Position numbers and translations under genes: made by a program | The notes under the pieces: model-generated | What the model was told of the DNA's origin: nothing | What the model saw: only the letters and a program-made list of their open reading frames with translations | Database searches by the model: none | Shown: positions 1 to 7,705 of the stretch, in pieces | Numbering within the stretch: position 1 is the stretch's first letter | Layout of the letters: each line of letters opens with the position of its first letter | Origin: Erysipelotrichaceae bacterium | Lineage (GTDB): Bacteria; Bacillota_I; Bacilli_A; Erysipelotrichales; Coprobacillaceae | Length of the DNA stretch: 50,364 bases | Reading direction: 5' to 3' | Assembly: GCA_021201315.1 (NCBI GenBank) | Contig: JAJQFG010000096.1 | Location: 1 to 50,364 of the forward strand

Positions 1-60
1 AACTTTTTTTCACTTTTAAAGCATTCTAGTTATCTTTTTTTGGCAAGTTAACGGTGTATA

Positions 61-86
61 AAAAAAGATAATCTTAACGATTATCA
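61..86 (-). terminator. Terminator after the 294-aa unknown gene
   Basis: Reading the minus strand, GATAATC and GATTATC form a 7-bp stem around a GTTAA loop that contains the stop codon, followed by a run of six T. It ends the unknown gene at 74-958. Bases 1-60 to its left show no recognisable gene. Confidence 0.65.
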
Positions 87-958
87 TATTTTTTTATCAT
101 TTTGTCTAACATTCCTTTAGGTACATGATATTGATCAGCTAATTGATAAAGATAATCTATCAATTCCTCGTGTGACATGTTTCTTAGTTTGTCTTCTGAA
201 ATACCTAACATCTTCATAGCTGAGCGTAATTGATCCATAGTCTTTGGATCACCTTGTTTGATCTTTTCCATCATATCATCATAAGCTGATATTTGATCTT
301 CTTCTTGTTTATGTAGTTTATCATATAAATCTACCAAAGCATCAATTTCATCACTACCAATATCTAATTCATCAAAGAATTCTAATGTTTTTGGTAACAT
401 TGTTTGAAGCTCATATGCATAATTTTCATTATCCATTGGTCTTATAAGATCTAAATTATCACATAGTTCTTTAAAAGTTAGAGCTTGTTGATAGGTCAAT
501 GTAACATCTTCAAAAGCATCTTGATTAATATCAGCAAAGACAATATCTAAGTAATATTCTATTTTTTCATAATCATTCATCAATAAATCGATTGGTTTAT
601 CAGATACTTCAGATAAGAATTTTAATAAGTTGAGTTGATTAATATAATGATTAGAGAATTTGTAAGTATGTTGATGTGTCTTAATAATAGCTGTGACTTT
701 GTCGTTATTATGATGTTTTTCATAAGTTAATGTTTCGATATCATCATAGCTAAAGTTATCTTTAAAAGCAAAACTAAAATAGAAATGTGTTCTTGTAAGA
801 ATAATACCTTTTTCACCAACACCATCGACATCTATATAAGCTAAAATATCATAATCTTCATTACTACCAAAGTGATATATTGCTTGTCCAATAAAAGCTG
901 GTAATTCATCTTTATAAAAAACTGCTTTATTGCAGATATTTTCGTTTAAATAATTCAT
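74..958 (-). CDS. Unknown acidic protein, 294 aa
   Basis: I do not recognise a family. The N-terminal ~120 residues look like mixed alpha/beta (DYDILAYIDVDGVGEKGIILT, then a YDDIETLTYEK strand) that might fold as a PH-like sheet. The rest is helical and strongly acidic, and the C-terminal third has a short helix-loop pattern (KTMDQLRSAMKMLGISEDKLRNM). There are no membrane segments or signal peptide. The ATG at 958 is chosen because GGAGGT lies just upstream; a longer in-frame reading to 991 would run through that ribosome site and the ptsH terminator. It lies directly after ptsH on the same strand, separated by a strong hairpin, so co-transcription would need read-through. Confidence 0.75.
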   Translation of the reverse strand: MNYLNENICNKAVFYKDELPAFIGQAIYHFGSNEDYDILAYIDVDGVGEKGIILTRTHFYFSFAFKDNFSYDDIETLTYEKHHNNDKVTAIIKTHQHTYKFSNHYINQLNLLKFLSEVSDKPIDLLMNDYEKIEYYLDIVFADINQDAFEDVTLTYQQALTFKELCDNLDLIRPMDNENYAYELQTMLPKTLEFFDELDIGSDEIDALVDLYDKLHKQEEDQISAYDDMMEKIKQGDPKTMDQLRSAMKMLGISEDKLRNMSHEELIDYLYQLADQYHVPKGMLDKMIKKYDNR

Positions 959-980
959 ATTTACCTCCAAATAAAGTAAA

Positions 981-1003
981 TAGGACCACATTTTGTGGTC
1001 CTA
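981..1003 (-). terminator. Hairpin after ptsH
   Basis: TAGGACCACA (981-990) and TGTGGTCCTA (994-1003) form a perfect 10-bp stem with a 3-nt loop. The T-run on the minus strand is broken (TATTTACTTTATTT), so it may be partial and allow some read-through into the unknown gene at 74-958. Confidence 0.6.
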
Positions 1004-1026
1004 AAAGTCAAAGTTAATTATTATAA

Positions 1027-1308
1027 TTAATCAATAACTTTATCAGTAACTTTTTGATCAACGATTACTTTCTTGATTGCTTCAGCTGCATCTACTTCAT
1101 CTTCACCTTCAGTTGTAATTTCAACTGTAGCTTTAGTAGGAACACCTAAAGACATAACACCCATGATTGATTTCAAGTTAACTTCTTTACCGTTATAAGT
1201 TAATTTAACAGCACTAGAGAATTTATTAGCTTGATTTACTAAAATAGTTGCTGGTCTAGCATGTAATCCTACTGGATCTAATACAACAAAAGAAAATTTT
1301 TCTGCCAT
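1027..1308 (-). CDS. ptsH: Phosphocarrier protein HPr
   Basis: HPr is the cytoplasmic phosphocarrier of the sugar phosphotransferase system. It takes phosphate from enzyme I and hands it to sugar-specific EIIA domains, such as those fused to the two trehalose permeases in this window. At 93 aa the length is normal. The catalytic histidine is His16 in GLHARPA, and the regulatory serine phosphorylated by HPr kinase is Ser47 in [11 protein letters not shown], as expected for a Gram-positive HPr able to act with CcpA. The start has a strong AAGGAGGAG site. No ptsI is adjacent, so HPr is transcribed alone here, from an extended -10 promoter and ending at the hairpin at 981-1003. Confidence 0.97.
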   Translation of the reverse strand: MAEKFSFVVLDPVGLHARPATILVNQANKFSSAVKLTYNGKEVNLKSIMGVMSLGVPTKATVEITTEGEDEVDAAEAIKKVIVDQKVTDKVID

Positions 1309-1340
1309 TGATTGACTCCTCCTTAATAATTTATAGTACT

Positions 1341-1349
1341 ATTATACCA
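1341..1349 (-). promoter_or_regulatory. Extended -10 promoter of ptsH
   Basis: On the minus strand this reads TGGTATAAT, a perfect extended -10, about 35 nt before the ptsH start codon. No good -35 is visible, which is usual for extended -10 promoters. Confidence 0.6.
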
Positions 1350-1459
1350 CATTTCAATTTGTTTTCCATCATTTTTGAAAAGAAATTTAAATCGCTTACA
1401 TTTTCTATCTATATAACACACTTTTTTTAAAAAACTTTATTTGTTTTTATCATGATTTA

Positions 1460-1488
1460 TTAAAAAAGAGAAGTTTTTTACTTCTCTT
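1460..1488 (-). terminator. Terminator of the lipoprotein/methyltransferase operon
   Basis: AAGAGAAG (1466-1473) and CTTCTCTT (1481-1488) pair around a loop that holds the TAA stop of the methyltransferase-like gene. A T-run follows on the minus strand. Confidence 0.75.
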
Positions 1489-2548
1489 GTACTTGTGATA
1501 ATACGCCTGTTTTTTGCGCAACAACCAAAAATTTATGTGTCGTTAAATCAAAATAATGTTGTTCCCTAATAGCTTTCATAGCATTGATATAAAATACTTG
1601 ATATTTATTAATATCTGCAAGATCTGGTGATACTTCCATAAAATAAGTATAAATAGCTTCAACACTATTAAAACGTATAGTACCATAATCATCTATTTTT
1701 TCAATAACATGCATACCCAATTCTTCTAAAGACTGAGCACATGTATAAGCATCCCATGTTTTCTTAAGCTTGAAAGGCATATACATTTGTACAAATTCTT
1801 TTAAATTAGCAGTTCCATTTTGATTAACAATATAGTAACCATTGTTTTTTAAAACACGATTAACTTCTTCTTTAGTATAAGTACAGTTCTTACAAAAAAC
1901 AATATCTAATTTATTATCTTTGAAAGGCATTTGTCCTGATGATGTTAATTGTGTTACCTTAAATGATGGATCATCAGGATATTTTATAGTATCAACTTGA
2001 CCATATGGTTCTAAAACAAAAGTTGCCTCGCCTTTAGGTTCAAATTCATAAGCTAATTTACCTTGATCTGCTGTAATAAAAGCTACATGATCAGTTGGTT
2101 TAATATAGTGTCTTAAATAATCTAATTCATCATAACGAGGTGATGATGTCACATATGAATGATCTTCAACTTCTACTGCTTCTGATAAACGAGCTAATTC
2201 ATTCTTCATATATTGGGCTTCTTCAATTTGTTTAGCACATCTTTTTTTACCATAAGCTAAAGTAAGATATTGAACAATAGCATCTGCTACAATACCTAAA
2301 GCAATAAATAATATCAAATAGAAAAACCAAGAAAAGGTAAATGAAATACCCATTGCCAAACAATAGCATAGAACACAGATAAACACCATATATCCAGTCC
2401 TATTATAATTAAAAGGTCTATCCAAAGATAAATACCAATTCATATTATTAGATTTATCAACTTTACGTTTTTGTAATTCAAACATAATTAATTGAAAAAT
2501 CAATAAAATACCAATAAACCATAAAAGATAAATAAATAAATACATCAT
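1478..2548 (-). CDS. Membrane-anchored SAM methyltransferase-like protein, 356 aa
   Basis: Three hydrophobic helices (about residues 3-24, 52-70 and 73-95) anchor a cytoplasmic domain that resembles the second half of a class I SAM-dependent methyltransferase. The stretch QMPFKDNKLDIVFCKNC followed by KEEVNRVLKNNGYYIV is typical of the methyltransferase type-11 pattern (LPF.D..FD.V ... E..RVLKPGG). The glycine-rich motif I is not obvious: the equivalent area reads HVAFITADQGKLAYE. SAM binding is therefore uncertain and the domain may be degenerate. The first two codons are both ATG; the second (2545) has better spacing from GGAG. It starts 7 nt after the lipoprotein stop, so the two are one operon. 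The target is unknown. Confidence 0.7.
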   Translation of the reverse strand: MMYLFIYLLWFIGILLIFQLIMFELQKRKVDKSNNMNWYLSLDRPFNYNRTGYMVFICVLCYCLAMGISFTFSWFFYLILFIALGIVADAIVQYLTLAYGKKRCAKQIEEAQYMKNELARLSEAVEVEDHSYVTSSPRYDELDYLRHYIKPTDHVAFITADQGKLAYEFEPKGEATFVLEPYGQVDTIKYPDDPSFKVTQLTSSGQMPFKDNKLDIVFCKNCTYTKEEVNRVLKNNGYYIVNQNGTANLKEFVQMYMPFKLKKTWDAYTCAQSLEELGMHVIEKIDDYGTIRFNSVEAIYTYFMEVSPDLADINKYQVFYINAMKAIREQHYFDLTTHKFLVVAQKTGVLSQVQEK

Positions 2549-2555
2549 TATTCTC

Positions 2556-4079
2556 CTATTCTATTTCTTCACCCTCGATTGTATAATAAGTATTATTAAC
2601 CACAAAATAACCTTTTGGATTTAAAATAACATTACCTTCATGTGAAAAAATCTCATCCATATTTGAATTAGAATCATAAACATAAGTCTTACCATTTTTA
2701 ATTAAAAGTAAATATATTGTATTATTCGATTCAACAATACTATTTTCTGGAAGTTCAGTATATTCTTGGCCAAAAACTTCTTCACCACTAGAATTAACAA
2801 CTCCAAAAATACCATTTTCATTATACACCGCATAATATGAACTGCCTATGTACTTAATAGAATAATAAGTAGATTTGGTTAGTTGATTACCTTCACTATC
2901 AATCAATATATAGCTACTATCTTCTTTTTGTACAATAGCACATCCATTTTCATCAAAAGCCTCAGCAGATAAATAATAAGTTTCAATAACTTGATTACCA
3001 TCAAAATCATAATACGTATATCCTTGATCCTTTACATAGACTGGATATACCATACTATTTAATTCACTCACCACTGGATTTAATTGCATATCTACTAAAG
3101 CATCACTGATTGTTGTATCACTATTATAAATTGTATGTGGTCCATAAACACTACTATTCCTTTTTAAATAGATATTACTTGAATAATAATACGTAGTAAG
3201 CTCTATAAGATCATGACCAACTGAATAAATATATGTTTTAGTTTTAGTTAATAGTATAACATTATTCTTAGAATCAAAATAAGCTGATTCTATTTTTTGT
3301 TCAAGTGTATAATAAGTTTGATTTGTAATATCAATATATAATATTTTACCATTATCTTTATCATTTAAAATAACGCCAGTATCATTTGTGGCAATAATAC
3401 TATATTCACCTGTTTCTTGAATTGTTAAATCAAAACTAGCTGTTTCTTCAACATCATCTGTATAATAAAATTTAGCAAAATCATCAAAACTTATAAAAAC
3501 ATATTTTCCATCATTACTTTGTCTTACATAATTTACTTTATCAGTTCCTGAAAATAGAGTTTCACCATCTTTATAAATAACACTATAAGTATCATTCTCT
3601 AATATAACTGGTAAATCACTTTGCATAATTTGTATATCTTCACTAGCACTATATAAAACTTCACCATCACTATTGATAATATCCAAATTATCAACCAAAT
3701 AACCTGTCCTATCTTCAACTTCATCTGCTGTTTCTTCATTATCTACATCTTCACTATCAACTGTAGCTTCTTCACTCATATCATTATAACCATAAAACAT
3801 AGAATTAATACTTTCTAAAGTAGCATAATTACCAAATTCAACAATTGTTTCACCTAATTCATCAATAACTCCCATTTGTTCATCTTTATCAGTAACCAAA
3901 TAGCCAGCATTAACTTCTTTATAATAAGTATAGTCATTTTCAGTGATTTGTTTACCTTCAGTATTATATAAAGCATAAGTTTCATTATCCCTTGTAAGCA
4001 TAAAAGTTGTAACAATCTTATTTTGTGAACAGCCACACAGCATAGCCATCATCATCACTAATACTAATATTTTCTTCAT
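2556..4079 (-). CDS. WG-repeat-like surface lipoprotein, 507 aa
   Basis: The N-terminus is a lipoprotein signal: MKK, a hydrophobic stretch, then the lipobox L-C-G-C with the lipidated Cys at residue 17. The mature part is built of repeating beta units such as MGVIDELGETIVEF near the start and GIFGVVNSSGEEVFGQEY near the end, which match the WG/KWG beta-repeat pattern (YGVID..G..V). A very acidic linker (DSEDVDNEETADEVED, about residues 107-122) interrupts them. It is probably an extracytoplasmic beta-propeller-like binding protein; the ligand is unknown. It is first in an operon with the membrane methyltransferase-like gene and has a promoter whose spacer is a perfect palindrome (see 4130-4158). 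Confidence 0.75.
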   Translation of the reverse strand: MKKILVLVMMMAMLCGCSQNKIVTTFMLTRDNETYALYNTEGKQITENDYTYYKEVNAGYLVTDKDEQMGVIDELGETIVEFGNYATLESINSMFYGYNDMSEEATVDSEDVDNEETADEVEDRTGYLVDNLDIINSDGEVLYSASEDIQIMQSDLPVILENDTYSVIYKDGETLFSGTDKVNYVRQSNDGKYVFISFDDFAKFYYTDDVEETASFDLTIQETGEYSIIATNDTGVILNDKDNGKILYIDITNQTYYTLEQKIESAYFDSKNNVILLTKTKTYIYSVGHDLIELTTYYYSSNIYLKRNSSVYGPHTIYNSDTTISDALVDMQLNPVVSELNSMVYPVYVKDQGYTYYDFDGNQVIETYYLSAEAFDENGCAIVQKEDSSYILIDSEGNQLTKSTYYSIKYIGSSYYAVYNENGIFGVVNSSGEEVFGQEYTELPENSIVESNNTIYLLLIKNGKTYVYDSNSNMDEIFSHEGNVILNPKGYFVVNNTYYTIEGEEIE

Positions 4080-4129
4080 AGTCTTTCCTTTCTTAAATAT
4101 CTTTATAATTAATTTAAATAAATGATAAT

Positions 4130-4158
4130 ATTATATTAGAGATATCTCTAACGGTTAA
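4130..4158 (-). promoter_or_regulatory. Promoter with palindromic operator in the spacer
   Basis: On the minus strand a -35-like TTAACC (4153-4158) and a perfect -10 TATAAT (4130-4135) are separated by exactly 17 bp. Sixteen of those are the perfect palindrome TTAGAGATATCTCTAA (4136-4151). It drives the lipoprotein operon and lies about 80 bp from the divergent nitroreductase start. The regulator is not identifiable from the window. Confidence 0.6.
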
Positions 4159-4231
4159 AGTATAGCACAAATATGATTGATTATCATTGTTTTTTTAATG
4201 AATTGAATTATAATTACTTTGAGGTGATTAT

Positions 4232-4771
4232 ATGAATGAAACATTAAAAGTTATGGCATCTAGATATAGTTGTCGTAGTTATGAAAATAACCCAATAACA
4301 GAAGAAGAATTAAAGATAATCCTAAATGCCGGATTATTAGCTCCTAGTGCTATGAATAGTCAGGTTGATGAAATGTTCGCAGTGATCAATGCTGATTTGA
4401 TTGATGAATTAGCTTTAGCAATTAATGTTGCTTTTAAACAGCTAGAAATTAAAAAGCCTGATAATTATTATTGTACTTATCATGCTCCTATATTAGTTAT
4501 TGTAAGTGGTCCAAAAGATTATACAAGACTTAAAGAAGATGGCAGTTGTATGTTAGAGAATATGTTTTTAGCTGCTGAGAGTTTAAATATAGGATCTTGC
4601 TGGATTAATCAATTAAGGGATACACAAGATTTAGAAAATGTACGAGCTGTATTATCAAAGATTGGTATTCCTGAAAATCACCAAGTTGTTGGATGTGCAG
4701 CTTTAGGGTATTCTAAAAAGCGTGTAGAACCTAAAAATAAGAAGGAAAATAGAATTCACATTATAAAATAA
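4232..4771 (+). CDS. Nitroreductase family protein, 179 aa
   Basis: This is an FMN-dependent NAD(P)H oxidoreductase of the nitroreductase fold. The N-terminal SRYSCRSYENNPI (the RRSxRxF-type FMN phosphate motif), the LLAPSAMNSQ segment (usual APSxxNxQPW) and the C-terminal VVGCAALGYSKK are diagnostic. The mid-segment GSCMLENMFLAAESLNIGSCWI is the usual second flavin/dimer helix. The physiological substrate is not predictable. The ATG has the site GAGGTGAT. A possible promoter is TTGTTT (4187-4192), 16 bp, TATAAT (4209-4214), divergent from the lipoprotein operon. It is a single-gene unit ending in the bidirectional terminator just downstream. Confidence 0.9.
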   Translation: MNETLKVMASRYSCRSYENNPITEEELKIILNAGLLAPSAMNSQVDEMFAVINADLIDELALAINVAFKQLEIKKPDNYYCTYHAPILVIVSGPKDYTRLKEDGSCMLENMFLAAESLNIGSCWINQLRDTQDLENVRAVLSKIGIPENHQVVGCAALGYSKKRVEPKNKKENRIHIIK

Positions 4772-4796
4772 AAAGGAATCAGTTTGATTCCTTTTT
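4770..4796. terminator. Bidirectional terminator between nitroreductase and DUF6465 genes
   Basis: AAAAAGGAATCA (4770-4781) and TGATTCCTTTTT (4785-4796) make a 12-bp stem with a GTT loop. A T-run is present in both directions, suiting two convergent genes. Confidence 0.85.
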
Positions 4797-4798
4797 CA

Positions 4799-5017
4799 TT
4801 AAGCGATTGTTAATGGTTCTTGATTACCTGAAACTTCACCAGTTTTAGTTGTTGCAACATAGTATACAGCATTTTCTTCTGGTTTATAGTATACTTCTAA
4901 AGTATCGATTGTATTCATTTTAATATTTTGAGCTTTTAAAGCTTCTTTTACTTTCTTTTCGATATCTTTTGTTTCAACACTTGTATTATTAAATTGAACT
5001 TGAATTGTAGTTTTCAT
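4799..5017 (-). CDS. DUF6465 family small protein, 72 aa
   Basis: This small protein, common in Bacillota, has the pattern MKTTIQVQFNN, a KDIEKKVKEALK helix, and TLEVYYKPEENAVYYVA, which I recognise as DUF6465. The function is unknown. No membrane segment or cysteine is present. The start has a GGAGG site. A promoter TTGTAA, 17 bp, TATATT (minus strand, 5086-5114) gives a leader of roughly 60 nt. Confidence 0.85.
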   Translation of the reverse strand: MKTTIQVQFNNTSVETKDIEKKVKEALKAQNIKMNTIDTLEVYYKPEENAVYYVATTKTGEVSGNQEPLTIA

Positions 5018-5085
5018 TTATTTTACCTCCTCGTTTGATTGATAAATGAAAGAATTTTAATGAATCCTCTCAATTTACATTGCCT

Positions 5086-5114
5086 AATATAACAGATTTT
5101 CCTCATGATTACAA
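5086..5114 (-). promoter_or_regulatory. Promoter of the DUF6465 gene
   Basis: On the minus strand TTGTAA and TATATT are 17 bp apart. Upstream, A-rich repeats (GAAAAAAATTT twice, 5126-5155) are phased like an UP element. Confidence 0.5.
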
Positions 5115-5184
5115 ACTTTATTCAAATTTTTTTCTAAATTTTTTTCAAATTCAGTAAAATTTGGAAAATCGGATGTGTTTTTCA

Positions 5185-5619
5185 TCATATGTCTAAATTT
5201 TTATTGATTATAGGTTGCTTTTTAACGATTTTTATATATGTGATATAACCTACTATTTCAAATATAATTCCAATGATTATATCTAAAATAATCGTTACTA
5301 CTACTGATGTATTAAATATAAACATAGGTATCATTAAGAAACTACTCAACAATGAAACTTCATAATAATGATTAGCATAACTATGTATCTCAAGCCCTAA
5401 GCATATCATTTCTGCTATAATGATCATTATCATGCTCATTATCATACATATCATCATACCTTGTTTATTTAATCCAGACTGTAATAATTCATATCCAATT
5501 AAACATCCACAAACTATAATAAATCCACACCACGAAGGAAATATACCTAGTTGTGACATAACTATCCATAATATAAAACCTACTAGTGTTCCGATAAACG
5601 CTGTTAATATCTTTTTCAT
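5185..5619 (-). CDS. Small membrane protein of unknown function, 144 aa
   Basis: The family is not recognised. It has four predicted membrane helices, at about residues 4-23, 30-46, 54-76 and 88-128 (the last possibly two helices). The methionine- and isoleucine-rich stretch MMICMIMSMIMIIIAEMICLG is notable. The C-terminus is short and basic (KIVKKQPIINK). The ribosome site is weak (GGTGG). There is no operon partner: the neighbours on the same strand are 55 nt or more away. Confidence 0.55.
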   Translation of the reverse strand: MKKILTAFIGTLVGFILWIVMSQLGIFPSWCGFIIVCGCLIGYELLQSGLNKQGMMICMIMSMIMIIIAEMICLGLEIHSYANHYYEVSLLSSFLMIPMFIFNTSVVVTIILDIIIGIIFEIVGYITYIKIVKKQPIINKNLDI

Positions 5620-5674
5620 TAAACCACCATATATATCATAACATATATAATAAAATCACTTCAATCGTATAGTT

Positions 5675-6850
5675 TCATTCTTTTTTATGGAAAAGACCTG
5701 ATATATCATATTCTACATTATTATCTTTAATATGGTTTTGAGGTTGTTTATATAATGCATTATAGTTTTTATTAGGTAAAACAACCTTGAAACTAGTATC
5801 ACTTGTGATAATTTGAGGTTCATCAAGCTCAAACGCATATTCATCAAAAATACGAGTTAATCCTGAAGCATAGTTTTCAATATAACCTAATTTATACAAC
5901 AAACGCACTACATATTCATTTCTAAAACTCTGTTCACCATTCAATGCTTTTTCTAAAGTTAAACCATCATAAAATCCACCTGGCGAAAGTATTTCTAAGC
6001 GATCATCAAAAAATTCAATTTTAATGTTAGAACGTCTAGAAAAATCTCTATGACAATAGCAATTCAAAATTGCTTCACGAGCAGCTCTTTTTTTATAAGA
6101 TGGAATTTCCTTTCTTGTTGGATCTCCATTAATGACAACTCTAATTTCATTACACAAATCAAAATAATCTAAAGCATGATCAATTTGTGATATGATACAA
6201 CCATCATATTCCTTTTTTGATCTAAAAATGTTACGTGATAATCCTTGATATACTGCCATTTTAGTTTCTACTTGATATTGATCACTAAACCAGTAAGCAA
6301 CATTTGTATATTTCCCATCAATAATAAATCCTGAAGTTATAAGTTTAAAATTCCCAAAATCCATTCCTTTTTCTTCAAATTTGTTTTTTAAAGTTATAAA
6401 AGTTAAATTTTGATTTTTAGATATAAGAGATTCATAAGGAATATCATCTCTTTCTCGTATCATTCTAGCGATTTCTTGTTGAGTTGCTTGGGCCTTATTT
6501 CTACCATAACGTATATATACACCACTTGGTTTTAAACCCTTCGATTTTAAATAATATGGTTTCTCTTTTCCAGATTCTATATTAATTTCAAGCACATCAT
6601 CTTCATTATAATGAAACTTCACATAATCACTACAATTAGGATAAATTGCTTCATCTCTAATCCAATTTATAATTTTTGATTCATTTTCATCCTTTTGCGA
6701 AATAGACAAAGGGTATACAGAACCATCATCATCTACACCTACATAGATGGTCCCACCAATGTAACTATTAAGAAAAGAAATAATTTCACTTTTCATGTCA
6801 TCATCTAACAAGCGTTTTAATTCAACTAAGTTTGATTCTTCATATTTCAT
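5675..6850 (-). CDS. AlbA_2/Schlafen-domain ATP-binding protein, 391 aa
   Basis: The N-terminal ~125 residues carry the AlbA_2 (Schlafen-like, divergent AAA-4) domain: an E-rich opening ESNLVELKRLL, then EIISFLNSYIGGTIYVGVDDDG and GVYIRYGRNKAQAT. The C-terminal half has the RecG-like HATPase_c_4 region: KKRAAREAILNCYCHRDFS, RLEILSPGGF and KLGYIENYASGLTRIF. Such proteins are often annotated as transcriptional regulators or RNA/DNA-binding ATP-binding proteins; targets are unknown. The length is a little short for the group because no winged-helix tail is evident. It is transcribed alone from an extended -10 promoter with a GGAGGG site. Confidence 0.85.
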   Translation of the reverse strand: MKYEESNLVELKRLLDDDMKSEIISFLNSYIGGTIYVGVDDDGSVYPLSISQKDENESKIINWIRDEAIYPNCSDYVKFHYNEDDVLEINIESGKEKPYYLKSKGLKPSGVYIRYGRNKAQATQQEIARMIRERDDIPYESLISKNQNLTFITLKNKFEEKGMDFGNFKLITSGFIIDGKYTNVAYWFSDQYQVETKMAVYQGLSRNIFRSKKEYDGCIISQIDHALDYFDLCNEIRVVINGDPTRKEIPSYKKRAAREAILNCYCHRDFSRRSNIKIEFFDDRLEILSPGGFYDGLTLEKALNGEQSFRNEYVVRLLYKLGYIENYASGLTRIFDEYAFELDEPQIITSDTSFKVVLPNKNYNALYKQPQNHIKDNNVEYDISGLFHKKE

Positions 6851-6888
6851 TGTATACCCTCCTGATTGTTTTCTATATTTCTTTAACT

Positions 6889-6897
6889 ATTATACCA
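6889..6897 (-). promoter_or_regulatory. Extended -10 promoter of the AlbA_2 gene
   Basis: The minus strand reads TGGTATAAT. It lies just downstream of the cutC terminator and about 40 nt before the start codon. Confidence 0.55.
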
Positions 6898-6898
6898 T

Positions 6899-6926
6899 AT
6901 AAAAAATGTCCCAAAAAGGACATTTT
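6899..6926 (-). terminator. Terminator of cutC
   Basis: AAAATGTCC (6903-6911) and GGACATTTT (6918-6926) form a 9-bp stem followed by T-rich sequence on the minus strand. The cutC stop codon overlaps it. Confidence 0.8.
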
Positions 6927-7665
6927 AAATACTGTTAATAAGTTCTTCAACTAATTGTTTGGAAACGACATCATAATCATTTTCATAAGGAGAAGAAGCA
7001 TAGGCATAGCTTACATGGTTCATAGAAGTTGTTGGGTCATTAAGCCAATCTTTACATGAACTATGTACTTGATAAATATTTGTTTCATCCATGATCTTTG
7101 TAGCATTATTGGCATTAATTCCACTACCTACAAGTATTTGAATTTGATGTCCATATTTTGCTTGTAAATCTTTAATAAGCTCAATACCTTCCATTGCTTT
7201 ATTTTCTAAGCCACTGGTTAATACACGATCAATTCCTAAGTCAATCAATGTTTCAATAGCTTCATAAGGATCAGATACACAATCAAAGGCACGATGAAAG
7301 ACAGCTATACCATGATATTGTTTTATGATATCAATCATTTGTTTAGTTTTATCTTTGTCAATATTTCCTTTTTTATCTAAAAAACCAAAAGCTATTCCAT
7401 CACTTCCATTTTTCATCAATAGTTTAGCATCATATTTCATCACTTCAAATTCATTTTCACTATAGCAAAATCCAGCACCACGAGGCCTAACCATACAAAT
7501 CACTTCTAAATCAGTATTTTGTTTTGTAAATATTAAAGATCCTAAAGAAGGTGTTAAACCTCCTAAATGCAATGCACTATTAAGTTCAATACGTTTGGCT
7601 CCACCATGATATGCATTTAAAGCATCTTCATAACTACCACAACATATTTCGACAATTCTTTTCAT
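6925..7665 (-). CDS. cutC: CutC family protein
   Basis: This is a TIM-barrel protein of the CutC family, historically linked to copper homeostasis, though in many bacteria the true role is unsettled. Family landmarks are EICCGSYEDALNAYHGGAKRIELNSAL at the start, GGLTPSLG, MVRPRGAGFCYS, FHRAFD, RVLTSGL and LVGSGINANNA. The start at 7665 (MKRIVEICC) is chosen because GGAG precedes it; the in-frame ATG 21 nt earlier lies inside the upstream terminator. The 246-aa length is normal. No copper genes are nearby. It follows typA but a terminator separates them. Confidence 0.92.
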   Translation of the reverse strand: MKRIVEICCGSYEDALNAYHGGAKRIELNSALHLGGLTPSLGSLIFTKQNTDLEVICMVRPRGAGFCYSENEFEVMKYDAKLLMKNGSDGIAFGFLDKKGNIDKDKTKQMIDIIKQYHGIAVFHRAFDCVSDPYEAIETLIDLGIDRVLTSGLENKAMEGIELIKDLQAKYGHQIQILVGSGINANNATKIMDETNIYQVHSSCKDWLNDPTTSMNHVSYAYASSPYENDYDVVSKQLVEELINSI

Positions 7666-7678
7666 ATATTCTCCTATA

Positions 7679-7705
7679 AAAAGCATCCTTATGACAAGGA
7701 TGCTT
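7679..7705 (-). terminator. Terminator of typA
   Basis: AAGCATCCTT (7681-7690) and AAGGATGCTT (7696-7705) form a perfect 10-bp stem followed by TTTTTAT on the minus strand. The cutC ribosome site follows immediately. Confidence 0.85.

Noticed and set aside
3854-4036. 60-aa minus-strand ORF inside the lipoprotein gene
   Set aside because: Shifted-frame shadow of a real gene; no ribosome site or sensible composition.
4120-4190. Fur box candidates (TGATAAT-like stretches) near the nitroreductase
   Set aside because: Only partial matches to the 7-1-7 pattern in very AT-rich DNA; the perfect palindrome at 4136-4151 is the better operator candidate.
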